Positions 1 through 5,535 of a DNA stretch of 5,535 bases are shown piece by piece. The stretch is from assembly GCA_018266965.1 (NCBI GenBank), contig JAFDZJ010000392.1:1-5535 (forward strand), given 5' to 3'. The translations under genes and the position numbers were made by a program. The number at the start of each line of letters is the position of its first letter. The first letter of the stretch is position 1. The notes beneath the pieces were generated by a model. The model did not search any database and was not told the origin of the DNA. It worked only from the letters and a program-made list of their open reading frames with translations. Source of the stretch: Bacteroidota bacterium (GTDB taxonomy: Bacteria; Bacteroidota; Bacteroidia; Flavobacteriales; Weeksellaceae).

Positions 1-5
1 AAATT

Positions 6-647
6 CTACAATTCAAAACCATTGGGAAAGGCATTTTTTCTGAAAAGATATAGCAAAGATGCTCCAACGGTAATGGCTGAATCGGCAATGTTAAAAATAT
101 ATTTGAAAAACTCAATATGCTGTCCTCCAATTACTGGCCAATTGTTTGGCACCCACCAATCTACTAATGGAAAATGGAGCATATCGACAACGCAACCTTT
201 CATGAAAGAGGAATATCCATGTCCAAAGGTTGTTATTTTGGAAATTCCGCCATACTCAATCCATCGTCCTACTTGTTCGTCGTAGATGGAACCGCTATCG
301 AAAATCATTCCGTAGAACATTCCGTCGAGCAGATTTCCTATTGCACCGCCAAATATCATAGCCATAGGAAGTAATAAATAATTGGTTACTCTTCCTTCTT
401 TTATCCATTTTCTGAATAGATATATCATACCAAATATGAGTGCAACACGAAGAATGACTAATAGATATTTGCCTAATAAACCTCCAAAGTGAAAACCATA
501 AGCCATACCGGGATTTTCGACAAATGTAAGTTTGAAGCCTGGTAAAACATCGATACTTTCTCCTAAATTGAAATGAGTTTTGACATAGATTTTTGAAACT
601 TGGTCGATAATTAATATAAAAAGGGTTATGATGGTAATTTTCTTCAT
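6..647 (-). CDS. lspA: Lipoprotein signal peptidase (signal peptidase II)
   Basis: This inner-membrane aspartyl protease cleaves the signal peptide from diacylglyceryl-modified prolipoproteins, the step after Lgt. The 213-residue product shows the family blocks in order: IIDQVSK (D15, K19) in the first membrane helix, VENPGMAYG (N45), GGAIGNLLDG (residues 100-109), CVVDM with catalytic Asp155, and FNIAD with N186 and catalytic Asp189. Four membrane helices are expected, at about 4-20, 58-78, 89-108 and 181-202. Proteobacterial and Firmicute enzymes are about 160-170 residues long. The extra length lies between GNLLD and VVDM (about 110-150), on the non-cytoplasmic side, and I recall a similar enlargement in Bacteroidota LspA. 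The Arg usually ending the GNxxDR block is Gly109 here. The start at MKKITI gives a short charged N-terminus before helix 1. The gap to the upstream gene is 42 bases, with no promoter or Shine-Dalgarno sequence recognised, so co-transcription is likely. The TAG stop is 5 bases from the window edge. Confidence 0.97.
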   Translation of the reverse strand: MKKITIITLFILIIDQVSKIYVKTHFNLGESIDVLPGFKLTFVENPGMAYGFHFGGLLGKYLLVILRVALIFGMIYLFRKWIKEGRVTNYLLLPMAMIFGGAIGNLLDGMFYGMIFDSGSIYDEQVGRWIEYGGISKITTFGHGYSSFMKGCVVDMLHFPLVDWWVPNNWPVIGGQHIEFFKYIFNIADSAITVGASLLYLFRKNAFPNGFEL

Positions 648-689
648 GGTATTAAAAAAAGGAGTAATAACATTGTAGCTATTGAGGTA

Positions 690-938
690 TTATTTTAATT
701 TTTTTGAAAGTTCTTGTAGTCTTAATTTTTGTTTTTCGGATAAATCTTCCAGGCCATTTTTTCCCATTTTGCTCAATAACGAATCTATCTCATCCTGAAT
801 TTCTTTTTTTTCAGCATTGTACTGGTCATCAATAGTATAAGCGATATGTTTTTCTTTGGGTTTGAAAAACATTTTTCCTTTAAATAGATAAAGGATGAAT
901 AAAACGATTACACAAAATACAATTATAGTAGTTGTCAT
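690..938 (-). CDS. Small single-pass membrane protein, DUF6576-like tail
   Basis: This 82-residue protein has no known function. Residues 4-19 form one hydrophobic helix (TIIVFCVIVLFILYLF), followed at once by the basic stretch KGKMFFKPKEK, so by the positive-inside rule the C-terminus should be cytoplasmic. The tail (about 36-82) is a charged, helical segment containing DDQYN, EIDSLLSKMGKNGLEDLS and a closing LSKKLK. From memory it resembles the short C-terminal motif of Bacteroidota rhomboid-family proteins (DUF6576); this is unverified. The start at 938 is chosen because the next Met (residue 23) would remove the whole membrane helix. No Shine-Dalgarno sequence precedes it. Instead a terminator-like hairpin and U-tract end 3 bases before the ATG, which is odd for an efficiently translated gene. 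It lies between the TraR/DksA-like gene and lspA on the same strand, and its coding character (membrane helix plus amphipathic tail) supports a real gene. Confidence 0.8.
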   Translation of the reverse strand: MTTTIIVFCVIVLFILYLFKGKMFFKPKEKHIAYTIDDQYNAEKKEIQDEIDSLLSKMGKNGLEDLSEKQKLRLQELSKKLK

Positions 939-940
939 TT

Positions 941-981
941 GAAAAAACAGGTTTATGTTGCTATATAAACAACATAAACCT
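941..981 (-). terminator. Terminator-like hairpin with U-tract before the 82-aa gene
   Basis: On the minus strand, AGGTTTATGTTG (981-970) and CAACATAAACCT (960-949) form a perfect 12-bp stem, 4 pairs of it G-C, with a 9-base loop (969-961). One G and then six T residues (947-942) follow, which fits a Rho-independent terminator for the ileS-TraR/DksA transcript. The U-tract ends only 3 bases before the ATG at 938. The stem occupies about -43 to -11 relative to that start, so it could also act as an attenuator or limit ribosome access. The low G-C content of the stem suggests termination may be partial. Confidence 0.7.
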
Positions 982-1007
982 TGGGTTTTATGAGGGATTT
1001 ATAATTC

Positions 1008-1385
1008 TTATCGTTGCATATTTTTCGCCTCGATACTGAGGGTTGCATGAGGAACTGCCATCAATCTTTCCTTTGGGATTAATTTTCCGGTAACTCTACA
1101 AATTCCATAAGTTTTGTTTTCTATACGGATTAGTGCGTGTTTCAAATCTCTAATGAATTTTTCTTGTCTTCCTGCCAATATTGCATTTTGTTCTTTGCTC
1201 AAAGTTTCTGCTCCTTCTTCGAATGCTTTGAAGGTTGGCGAAGTATCATCGGTGCCGTTATTTTGGTCATTGATGAAATTTTCATTGATCATTGCCAGAT
1301 CTTTCTCGGCTTTTTCAATTTTTTCTTGGATTAATTTTTTGAAAACCTGCAAGTCTGCTTCGTTGTATCTTACTCTTTCTTCCAT
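1008..1385 (-). CDS. TraR/DksA-family protein with degenerate zinc finger
   Basis: This 125-residue protein belongs to the TraR/DksA family, whose members insert a coiled coil into the RNA polymerase secondary channel, often together with ppGpp. Two charged helices (about 9-38 and 63-90) would form the coiled-coil hairpin. The tip between them (about 39-62, with GTDDTSPTFKAFEEGAE) lacks a clear DxxDxA signature of E. coli DksA. The C-terminal globular part begins YGICRVTGKLIPKERL, the family zinc-finger block. Of the four zinc-ligand positions only Cys96 remains; the others are Thr99, Ser117 and Ala120, giving C-x2-T-x17-S-x2-A. Zinc binding is therefore unlikely, while the fold is probably kept. 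The start at MEERVRY gives the normal family length. It starts 42 bases after the ileS stop with no promoter recognised between, so the two are probably co-transcribed. A hairpin terminator lies just downstream. Family membership is firm, but true DksA function is inferred, so no symbol is given. Confidence 0.93.
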   Translation of the reverse strand: MEERVRYNEADLQVFKKLIQEKIEKAEKDLAMINENFINDQNNGTDDTSPTFKAFEEGAETLSKEQNAILAGRQEKFIRDLKHALIRIENKTYGICRVTGKLIPKERLMAVPHATLSIEAKNMQR

Positions 1386-1427
1386 GTCTGTAATTTTTCT
1401 GTTTATAATTTTTGCTAAACTAAAAAT

Positions 1428-4400
1428 TTATTTTTTGTTTATATTTACTTTAAATGTAACTTCATCAATTTCTATTTCGTCGAAATTTTCGAGTGAAAGT
1501 ACAAAATCTATTTCATTTGACAATACTTCGTTGTTGATATATTGACTATTGTGGATAAGTTGTTCTCGGAAAGGACAATTTTCTTCTAGTATTAATGATA
1601 TTTTGTCGGTAAGGTCGAAATTTTTTTCTTTTCTTAAATTTTGTATTCTGTTCACAAATTCTCTTGAAATTCCTTCTGATTTCAGCTCATCTGTAATTGT
1701 TAAATCCAGAGCAACTGTAATTTTTCCTTCGCTGATTACTGTCCAACCCGGAATGTCTTTGGTGGATATTTCGACATCTTGTAAAGTTATTTCATATCCG
1801 GAAACTAATATTTCTCCATTTTTTTCCAATTCGCTAATTTGTTCCGGACTTAAATTTTGTATTTCAGCACCAACAATTTTCATGTCTTTCCCTAATTTGG
1901 GACCCAAAGCTTTGAAATTTGGTTTTATCTGTTTTACAATAAGATGCTTTGCTTCTTCCGAGTTGATGAGTTGTAATTCCTTTACATTTACCTCTTGTTT
2001 TATCAATTCTTGGACAGCTAATACGAATTGCTCCGTTGTGTTATCCAAAATTGGTATCATTACCTTTTGTAAGGGTTGTCTTACTTTTATATTTTCTTTT
2101 TTTCTTAATGAAAATACCATGGAGGTAATTTGTTGTGCAAGATGTGTTTTTTGCACCAAATCCTGTTCTATTTTATCTACATCTACAACTGGGAAATCGG
2201 TAAGGTGTACGCTATCAGCTAGATTTTTTCCACTTACAAAATTCAAATCTTTATACAATTGATCCATGAAAAACGGAGCAATAGGAGCAGCTATTTTTGC
2301 AATTGTTTCTAGACAAGTATATAGGGTTTGGTAAGCAGAAATTTTATCTTGAGAGTATTCTCCTTTCCAAAATCTTCTTCTACACAATCTTACATACCAA
2401 TTGGATAGATTATCATTAACGAAAGAATTAATGGCTCTTGCAACTTTTGTTGGTTCGTAATCTTTATAATTTTCTGTAACTTCTTGTATCAAAATATTGA
2501 GTTCGGACAAAATCCAACGGTCTATTTCTGGTCTATTTTGCACTTCTTCTTCTTTGTAGGAGAATCCGTCCACATTTGCATATAATGCAAAAAATGAATA
2601 TGTATTGTATAAAGTTCCAAAAAATTTTCTTCTAACCTCATCAATTCCTTCCAAATCAAATTTCAAATTTTCCCAAGGATTTGCATTAGAAATCATGTAC
2701 CAACGAGTTGCATCGGGGCCATATTTTTTCAATGTTTCGAAAGGATCTATAGCATTGCCCAATCTTTTGGACATTTTTTGCCCGTTTTTGTCCAAAACCA
2801 AACCATTGGATACTACATTTTTGTAGGTTACACTATCAAAGACAGTTGTTGCAATTGCATGGAGCGTATAAAACCAGCCTCTTGTTTGGTCCACACCTTC
2901 TGCTATAAAATCAGCAGGGAAAGCTTTGTTGTTGTCTATAAATTCTTTGTTTTCGAAAGGGTAATGTAATTGTGCATAAGGCATTGCTCCGGAATCAAAC
3001 CAAACATCTATCAAATCGCTTTCTCTTTTCATGGGTTTTCCAGAAGTAGAAGTCAAGATTATTTGATCGACGATATTTTTGTGCAAATCAATTTTAGAAT
3101 AATTTTCTTCGGACATATTTCCAATTTCAAATTTTTGAAAAGGATTTTCCGACATCAATCCAGCTGCAATAGATTTCTCAATTTCCAAATACAATTCTTC
3201 AACCGAACCAATGATTATTTCTTCTTTGGCGTCTTCGGTTCTCCATATTGGCAATGGTATTCCCCAATATCTGGAGCGAGAAAGATTCCAATCATTTACA
3301 TTTTCCAACCAATTAGCAAATCTACCTTCTCCCGTAGATTTTGGTTTCCAATTGATAGTTTCATTCAGTTCTACCAATCGGTTTTTCACTTGGGACATTT
3401 TCACAAACCACGAATCCAAAGGATAGTACAAAACCGGTTTGTCCGTTCTCCAACAATGAGGGTAGCTGTGTACATATTTTTCTACTTTGAAGGCTTTGTT
3501 TTCGGTTTTCAACAAAATTGCCAATTCTACATCCCAAGATTTTTCAGGAGCAGTACCTTCATCATAATACTCATTTTTGATATATTTTCCAGAAAATATT
3601 TCAGGTACATTTTTACCATTTAGGAATTTTCCAGACAAATCTACAAGGGGGACAAGGTTGTCATTTTCATCTTTGATAAGCATTGGTGGAACTCCTGCAT
3701 CTTTTGCAACTTTGGCATCATCTGCACCGAAAGTAGGTGCAGTATGTACAATTCCGGTACCATCTTCTGTGGTAACAAAATCCCCAGGGATTACTACAAA
3801 AGCTTTTTCAGGATTTTCTGCAGGAAGAAACCAAGGAACTAGCTGTTCATAGGTGGTTCCTAATAAATCTTCTCCTTTAAATTCTGCTAATATTTGATAT
3901 GGAATTTCTTTAGAATCACTTTTATAATTATCAAAATCTATTTCGTCTTTGGTTTCTACAAATTTTTTCCCAAATTGTTTACCTATCAATGCTTTGGCTA
4001 AAATAATATTGATGGGTTGAAAAGTATATTGGTTAAATGTTTTCACCAAAACATAATCTATTTTTTTTCCAACAGTAAGTGCCGTATTACTAGGAAGAGT
4101 CCAAGGAGTAGTTGTCCAAGCCAATATAAAAGTATTTTCGATTGGCAATATAGATTTTAATGAATTTGAAAATTCTTTAACTGGAAATTGAGCAACAACA
4201 GTTGTGTCGGAAACATCTCTGTATGTTCCGGGTTGGTTGAGTTCGTGGGAAGAAAGTCCCGTTCCAGCTTTTGGAGAATAAGGTTGTATAGTATATCCTT
4301 TGTACAGAAGATTTTTAGCATATAATTGTTTCAATAACCACCAAACAGTTTCCATATATTTTGGTTGATAGGTTATGTAAGGATTTTCCAAATCTACCCA

Positions 4401-4823
4401 ATATCCAATTTTTTCGGTAAGATCGTTCCATACATCGGTATATTTCATGACTGCATTTTTACAGGCAATGTTATAATCTTCTATTGATATTTTTTTTCCA
4501 ATATCTTCTTTGGTTATACCCAATTCTTTTTCAACACCCAATTCTACGGGCAATCCATGAGTATCCCAACCAGCCTTACGAAATACTTGTTTACCATTTT
4601 GTGTTTGGAAACGACAGAAAATATCTTTTATAGCTCTTGCCATTACATGATGTATCCCTGGCAAACCGTTGGCAGAAGGAGGTCCTTCGTAGAAAACAAA
4701 TTCTGGTTGTCCTTTTCGGATTTCCACGGATTGCTTAAAAGTGTTTTCATCTTTCCAACTTGCAGCAACTTGATCGGCAACAGCTATTAAATCTAGATTT
4801 TTATATTCTTTGAAACGCTTCAT
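1428..4823 (-). CDS. ileS: Isoleucyl-tRNA synthetase, type 2 (IleRS2)
   Basis: This cytoplasmic class I synthetase charges tRNA-Ile with isoleucine. The protein has 1131 residues, well above the roughly 920-940 of type 1 enzymes, and its C-terminus shows no paired CxxC zinc site, as in eukaryote-like type 2 IleRS. The N-terminal half of the catalytic domain contains PPSANGLPGIHH (48-59), where the usual HxGH signature reads GIHH (56-59). The CP1 editing domain (about 200-430) has the threonine-rich WTTTPWTLPSN (236-246), GTGIVH (355-360) and Asp369, matching the editing His and Asp of the E. coli enzyme in spacing. The second half of the catalytic domain has WNLSRSRYWG (512-521), WFDSG (608-612), GVDQTRGWF (643-651) and KMSKR (683-687, usually KMSKS). 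The anticodon-binding domain spans about 730-900, followed by a type 2 C-terminal extension. The start MKRFKEYKNLDL matches the family N-terminus. The frame is uninterrupted. A putative promoter lies about 34 bases upstream; the TraR/DksA-like gene follows after 42 bases. Confidence 0.99.
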   Translation of the reverse strand: MKRFKEYKNLDLIAVADQVAASWKDENTFKQSVEIRKGQPEFVFYEGPPSANGLPGIHHVMARAIKDIFCRFQTQNGKQVFRKAGWDTHGLPVELGVEKELGITKEDIGKKISIEDYNIACKNAVMKYTDVWNDLTEKIGYWVDLENPYITYQPKYMETVWWLLKQLYAKNLLYKGYTIQPYSPKAGTGLSSHELNQPGTYRDVSDTTVVAQFPVKEFSNSLKSILPIENTFILAWTTTPWTLPSNTALTVGKKIDYVLVKTFNQYTFQPINIILAKALIGKQFGKKFVETKDEIDFDNYKSDSKEIPYQILAEFKGEDLLGTTYEQLVPWFLPAENPEKAFVVIPGDFVTTEDGTGIVHTAPTFGADDAKVAKDAGVPPMLIKDENDNLVPLVDLSGKFLNGKNVPEIFSGKYIKNEYYDEGTAPEKSWDVELAILLKTENKAFKVEKYVHSYPHCWRTDKPVLYYPLDSWFVKMSQVKNRLVELNETINWKPKSTGEGRFANWLENVNDWNLSRSRYWGIPLPIWRTEDAKEEIIIGSVEELYLEIEKSIAAGLMSENPFQKFEIGNMSEENYSKIDLHKNIVDQIILTSTSGKPMKRESDLIDVWFDSGAMPYAQLHYPFENKEFIDNNKAFPADFIAEGVDQTRGWFYTLHAIATTVFDSVTYKNVVSNGLVLDKNGQKMSKRLGNAIDPFETLKKYGPDATRWYMISNANPWENLKFDLEGIDEVRRKFFGTLYNTYSFFALYANVDGFSYKEEEVQNRPEIDRWILSELNILIQEVTENYKDYEPTKVARAINSFVNDNLSNWYVRLCRRRFWKGEYSQDKISAYQTLYTCLETIAKIAAPIAPFFMDQLYKDLNFVSGKNLADSVHLTDFPVVDVDKIEQDLVQKTHLAQQITSMVFSLRKKENIKVRQPLQKVMIPILDNTTEQFVLAVQELIKQEVNVKELQLINSEEAKHLIVKQIKPNFKALGPKLGKDMKIVGAEIQNLSPEQISELEKNGEILVSGYEITLQDVEISTKDIPGWTVISEGKITVALDLTITDELKSEGISREFVNRIQNLRKEKNFDLTDKISLILEENCPFREQLIHNSQYINNEVLSNEIDFVLSLENFDEIEIDEVTFKVNINKK

Positions 4824-4856
4824 CTTTGATAGTATTCAGGTAAAAATTTAATCGTG

Positions 4857-4891
4857 CGAATATAAGAAATTTCAATGAGAAAATTTAACAA
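4857..4891 (-). promoter_or_regulatory. Putative Bacteroidota-type promoter of ileS
   Basis: On the minus strand TATATTCG (4864-4857) matches five of the six fixed positions of the Bacteroidota -7 consensus TAnnTTTG. A TTG at 4891-4889 could be the -33 element, but the spacer is 24 bases, somewhat longer than the usual range of about 19-21. Transcription would begin near 4850, giving a leader of roughly 27 bases before the ileS ATG. This is the only convincing -7-like site in the 99-base gap between the epimerase stop and ileS. No T-box or other riboswitch fits in so short a leader. Confidence 0.42.
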
Positions 4892-4922
4892 AAGAAATGG
4901 TTTGTTATTGGCTATAAATGAA

Positions 4923-5535
4923 TTATAAAATACTAATTCCTAGCCCTGGTTTTTCGGAAAGATATATTTTACCATTTTCCACAAAACTACCTGTGGCATA
5001 GTCGTTCGAGATAAGATTTGCACCGTCCAAATCGGCAAAATCCAATAACCCAGACAAAGCACAAGCGGCAGAAATCCCAATACTGGATTCTGTCATGCAA
5101 CCCAACATAACCTTGAAACCGAGTTTTTTTGCATTTTCAATAAACGAAAGTGCAGGAGTAAGTCCACCGCATTTCATTAACTTGATATTGATGGTGGAAT
5201 AGTGTGTTAATAATTTATCTAGTTGATTAGCATTTTGTGCATCTTCATCTGCCATCCAATTTACAAATTTATCACTATCCAAACAGTGAAAATTACCGAT
5301 TAGCAAAGGCTGTTCGATATACAAAATATTTTGGGAGTTAGTATTCCCTTGCAGCCAACAGCAATCCTCTTTTGTGAAACTAGAATTGGCATCTAATGAA
5401 AATTGTACTCCAAGTTTCAAAAATAGTTCTAAATTACTACTACTGAAACCATTGCATTTTATTTTAAATTTATTCCAACTGCTTTTCATAATCTTTTCAA
5501 CCTGCTCTTCAACAGTATCAATTGAAATGGTAATT
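4923..5535 (-). CDS. Dipeptide epimerase, enolase superfamily (5' end outside window)
   Basis: The last 203 codons of the gene are visible. The frame stays open through the Met at 5489 to the window edge (ITISIDTVEEQVEKI precedes it), so that Met is internal; about 130-140 N-terminal residues are missing by comparison with a family length near 335-345. The product belongs to the muconate-lactonizing subgroup of the enolase superfamily and most resembles L-Ala-D/L-Glu epimerases, cytoplasmic Mg-dependent enzymes of muropeptide recycling. In the visible fragment the signatures are FKIK with catalytic Lys26, LDANSS with Asp48, YIEQPL with Glu74, MADED with Asp96 (the three metal ligands), and NIKLMKCGGL with catalytic Lys118. 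GCMTESSIGISAA (145-157) and the DLD motif (168-170) follow; the DxD motif in this family contacts the substrate amino group. All catalytic residues seen are intact. Dipeptide specificity varies in Bacteroidota, so the exact substrate is open. It probably has a transcript separate from ileS. Confidence 0.93.
   Translation of the reverse strand, partial: ITISIDTVEEQVEKIMKSSWNKFKIKCNGFSSSNLELFLKLGVQFSLDANSSFTKEDCCWLQGNTNSQNILYIEQPLLIGNFHCLDSDKFVNWMADEDAQNANQLDKLLTHYSTINIKLMKCGGLTPALSFIENAKKLGFKVMLGCMTESSIGISAACALSGLLDFADLDGANLISNDYATGSFVENGKIYLSEKPGLGISIL

Noticed and set aside
22..374. Two overlapping plus-strand open frames of 87 and 66 codons
   Set aside because: Both are antisense to lspA, which has intact catalytic motifs on the minus strand. 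They show no independent coding evidence.
920..927. TATAATTG on the minus strand as an internal promoter for lspA
   Set aside because: It has one mismatch to TAnnTTTG, sits inside the start of the 82-residue gene and has no TTG at the right spacing.
951..970. Alternative hairpin (GTTTAT / ATAAAC) exclusive with the terminator stem, as in a riboswitch
   Set aside because: The 6-bp A-T-rich stem is far weaker than the 12-bp stem it would replace, and no ligand-binding core is visible.
1386..1427. Possible promoter for the TraR/DksA-like gene (TAGTTTAG in the gap after ileS)
   Set aside because: It matches TAnnTTTG at all but one fixed position, but no TTG lies at a plausible distance upstream, and such matches are frequent by chance in A+T-rich sequence.
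1114..1545. Plus-strand open frame of 143 codons with hydrophobic stretches
   Set aside because: It covers the antisense of the TraR/DksA-like gene and the ileS 3' end. The apparent membrane segments come from Lys/Glu-rich coding sequence read on the opposite strand.
1549..2262. Plus-strand open frame of 237 codons
   Set aside because: It lies wholly antisense to the C-terminal part of ileS, whose frame has clear family motifs. The translated product is Ser/Phe/Cys-rich with no recognisable domain, as expected for a shadow of an A+T-rich gene.
2970..3623. Plus-strand open frame of 217 codons
   Set aside because: It is antisense to the catalytic and editing parts of ileS and rich in Phe, Ile, Arg and Ser with no family signature. 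It is a shadow frame.
4886..4907. Possible terminator hairpin after the epimerase gene (TAACAAA / TTTGTTA, 8-base loop)
   Set aside because: The 7-bp stem has a single G-C pair and is followed by only a short T run, too weak to call. It also overlaps the possible -33 element of the ileS promoter.
5487..5489. ATG at 5489 as the start of the epimerase gene
   Set aside because: The frame continues open upstream to the window edge with a plausible protein sequence, and a start here would place the catalytic KIK motif at residue 9-11 and delete the whole N-terminal capping domain.

Overview
The window is A+T-rich and carries five protein genes, all on the minus strand and tightly packed. It reads as ordinary chromosome of a Bacteroidota bacterium, most likely a member of the Flavobacteriales. 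The evidence for this is a long eukaryote-like (type 2) isoleucyl-tRNA synthetase with a GIHH active-site motif, an enlarged LspA, a TraR/DksA protein with a degenerate zinc finger, no Shine-Dalgarno-like purine runs before the starts, and a TAnnTTTG-like promoter element. Genus and species cannot be fixed from this sequence.

Layout in the direction of transcription (from high to low coordinates): the 3' part of an enolase-superfamily dipeptide epimerase gene, cut by the window edge (4923-5535); a 99-base gap with a probable promoter; ileS (1428-4823); a 42-base gap; a TraR/DksA-family gene (1008-1385); a 69-base gap filled mostly by a hairpin with a U-tract, which looks like an intrinsic terminator; a gene for an 82-residue single-pass membrane protein (690-938); a 42-base gap; and lspA, lipoprotein signal peptidase (6-647). 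No stretch of 300 bases lacks a gene. I found no tRNA, rRNA, CRISPR array, insertion sequence or long repeat.

ileS and the TraR/DksA gene are probably one transcript, joining tRNA charging to a putative RNA polymerase cofactor of the stringent-response type. The small membrane gene and lspA follow after the hairpin. They may be expressed by partial read-through or from a promoter I cannot recognise. The epimerase (muropeptide recycling) lies just upstream and is probably transcribed separately.

I see no new multi-gene system. The points most worth a second look are the swapped class I signature (GxHH instead of HxGH) in IleRS, linked in the literature to very high mupirocin resistance; the C-x2-T-x17-S-x2-A pattern in the DksA-like protein, which suggests it works without zinc; and the terminator-like hairpin whose U-tract ends three bases before the start codon of the next gene.
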